From Xanthobacteraceae bacterium (lineage in GTDB: Bacteria > Pseudomonadota > Alphaproteobacteria > Rhizobiales > Xanthobacteraceae), in contig JAQGJU010000114.1 in the NCBI GenBank assembly GCA_028290465.1, positions 1 to 64,000 of the forward strand: a stretch of 64,000 nucleotides of DNA. The letters run 5' to 3'. Below are positions 63,068 to 64,000 of the stretch, in pieces; the first letter of the stretch is position 1, and each line of letters opens with the position of its first letter. The notes beneath the pieces are model-generated. The model made no database searches. It was not told where the DNA came from and was given only the letters and a program-made list of their open reading frames with translations. Made by a program: the position numbers and the translations under genes.

Positions 63068-64000
63068 ATGACATCCCTGCTGCCGCCGCTGGACCGTATC
63101 CCGCCGACTATCGCGGCGCTTGCCGACTATGAACCGCTGGCGCGGGCGCGCCTCCACGACAATGCCTGGGCCTATTTGACCGGCGGCGCCGCCGACGGCG
63201 TCACCCTGCAGGCCAACCGGAACGCCTTCGACGCGCTCAAGCTGGTGCCGCGCGTGCTGGCCGACATTCGCGGCGGCAACACCGCCATCGAGCTGCTCGG
63301 CCTGCGGCTGCCGCATCCGGTGCTGCTGGCGCCGGTCGCGTTCCAGAAGCTGTTTCACGCCAATGGCGAAGCCGCGACTGCGATGGCGGCCGGCGCCACC
63401 GGCACGCTGATGGTGGCGAGCACGCAGGCCAGCGTCAGCCTCGAAGAGATCGCGGCGGCCGGGCAGGGCAGTCCGCAATGGTTTCAACTCTACATGCAGC
63501 CGGAGCGCGCCGCGACCAAAGCCCTGGTCGAGCGGGCCGAGGCCGCAAATTATCGCGCCATCGTGGTTACGGTCGATGCGCCGGTCAGCGGCATTCGCAA
63601 CGCCGAACAGCGCGTCGGCTTTTGTCTGCCGCCGGGCGTCAGCGCGGTGAACCTGGGCAACTTTCTGAATATGCGAAGTCAGGCCGTGGCCGACGCGCAT
63701 CCGGTATTCGACATCGCGATGGCGGCAGCCCCTGTCTGGGACGATATCGCGTGGCTGATCGCGCAAACCAAATTGCCGGTGGTGCTCAAGGGGATTTTGT
63801 CGCCGGACGATGGGCGCAAGGCGCAGGCGGTCGGCGCCGCGGCGATCATCGTGTCCAACCATGGCGGCCGCACCTTGGACACGCAGGTGCCGGCGATCGA
63901 AGCGCTGCCCGGCATCGCGGCCGCACTTGACGGCAAGCTGCCGATTCTGCTCGACAGCGGCGTGCGGCGCGGCACCGATGTGTTGAAGGCGCTGGCCTTG
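63068..64000 (+). CDS. FMN-dependent alpha-hydroxy-acid oxidase (partial, runs off window)
   Basis: The first 311 codons of a lactate/glycolate-oxidase family flavoprotein, which oxidises 2-hydroxy acids to 2-oxo acids. It begins MTSLLPPLDRIPPT, has YLTGGAADGVTLQANR at the N-terminus, PVLLAPVAFQKLFH, the FMN contacts ASTQASVSLEEI and WFQLYMQ, the conserved Lys241 in VVLKGI, and the catalytic histidine in IVSNHGGRTLDT (His265, Arg268). LLDSGVRRGTDVLKALAL is the phosphate-binding end reached by the window edge. It starts 23 bases after the tonB stop in the same direction, so it may be part of that transcript. Confidence 0.92.
   Translation, partial: MTSLLPPLDRIPPTIAALADYEPLARARLHDNAWAYLTGGAADGVTLQANRNAFDALKLVPRVLADIRGGNTAIELLGLRLPHPVLLAPVAFQKLFHANGEAATAMAAGATGTLMVASTQASVSLEEIAAAGQGSPQWFQLYMQPERAATKALVERAEAANYRAIVVTVDAPVSGIRNAEQRVGFCLPPGVSAVNLGNFLNMRSQAVADAHPVFDIAMAAAPVWDDIAWLIAQTKLPVVLKGILSPDDGRKAQAVGAAAIIVSNHGGRTLDTQVPAIEALPGIAAALDGKLPILLDSGVRRGTDVLKALAL

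Overview
The window looks like chromosomal DNA of a high-GC alphaproteobacterium of the order Hyphomicrobiales, close to the Bradyrhizobium / Pseudolabrys (Nitrobacteraceae-Xanthobacteraceae) group. This is inferred from GC-rich coding sequence, a cytochrome c maturation block ccmI-ccmE-ccmF-ccmH next to an OmpR-type two-component pair, a DUF6894 protein, TRAP and TctC-type solute receptors, an Omp25/31-type barrel, and many dispersed palindromic repeats of kinds I remember from those genomes. I see no rRNA, tRNA, CRISPR array, insertion sequence or phage gene.

Layout. 1-3.4 kb: a bifunctional penicillin-binding protein (C-terminus off the left edge), a YcgN-type cysteine-cluster protein and a small exported protein. 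3.6-11 kb (minus strand): a carbohydrate-type ABC transporter (ATPase, binding protein, two permeases) followed by an FAD monooxygenase and a TctC-type binding protein. 11.3-17.7 kb: a DHA2 multidrug exporter, then a signalling pair of a receiver-EAL protein with a degenerate EAL site and a divergent multi-PAS hybrid histidine kinase. 18-20 kb: a two-gene operon of a zinc metallopeptidase-like protein and an ATP-grasp ligase, the best candidate here for a poorly described system. 20-23.2 kb: a double-barrel outer membrane protein and an ArsR-SRPBCC-DUF899 operon with a palindromic operator over the start codon. 23.3-28.2 kb: a GntR regulator divergent from a catabolic operon (FAH-family hydrolase, TRAP transporter DctPQM, EthD-like protein). 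28.3-33.3 kb: PhoA-type and PhoD-type phosphatases with an AapJ-like gene remnant between them, then an exported amidohydrolase. 33.4-42 kb: an autotransporter, a GGDEF-EAL protein, a DUF938 methyltransferase, two exported proteins of unknown function and an Old Yellow Enzyme. 42.1-47.4 kb (minus strand): six consecutive exported proteins (NHL propeller, GlcG-like, unknown, collagen-like, RidA with a signal peptide, trypsin-like protease). 47.6-57.5 kb: a PepSY-like protein, a response regulator/kinase pair, two lipoproteins, a large protein of unknown function and the ccmIEFH operon. 57.8-64 kb: a TonB-dependent siderophore receptor, PiuC-type hydroxylase, ExbB, ExbD and TonB, then an FMN-dependent alpha-hydroxy-acid oxidase cut by the right edge.

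Working together: CcmI/E/F/H attach heme to apocytochromes c in the periplasm. The receptor-PiuC-ExbB-ExbD-TonB set is a self-contained energised iron-siderophore uptake unit. The GntR operon couples uptake of an organic acid to FAH-type hydrolysis. Function calls rest on motifs read by eye; no database search was run.
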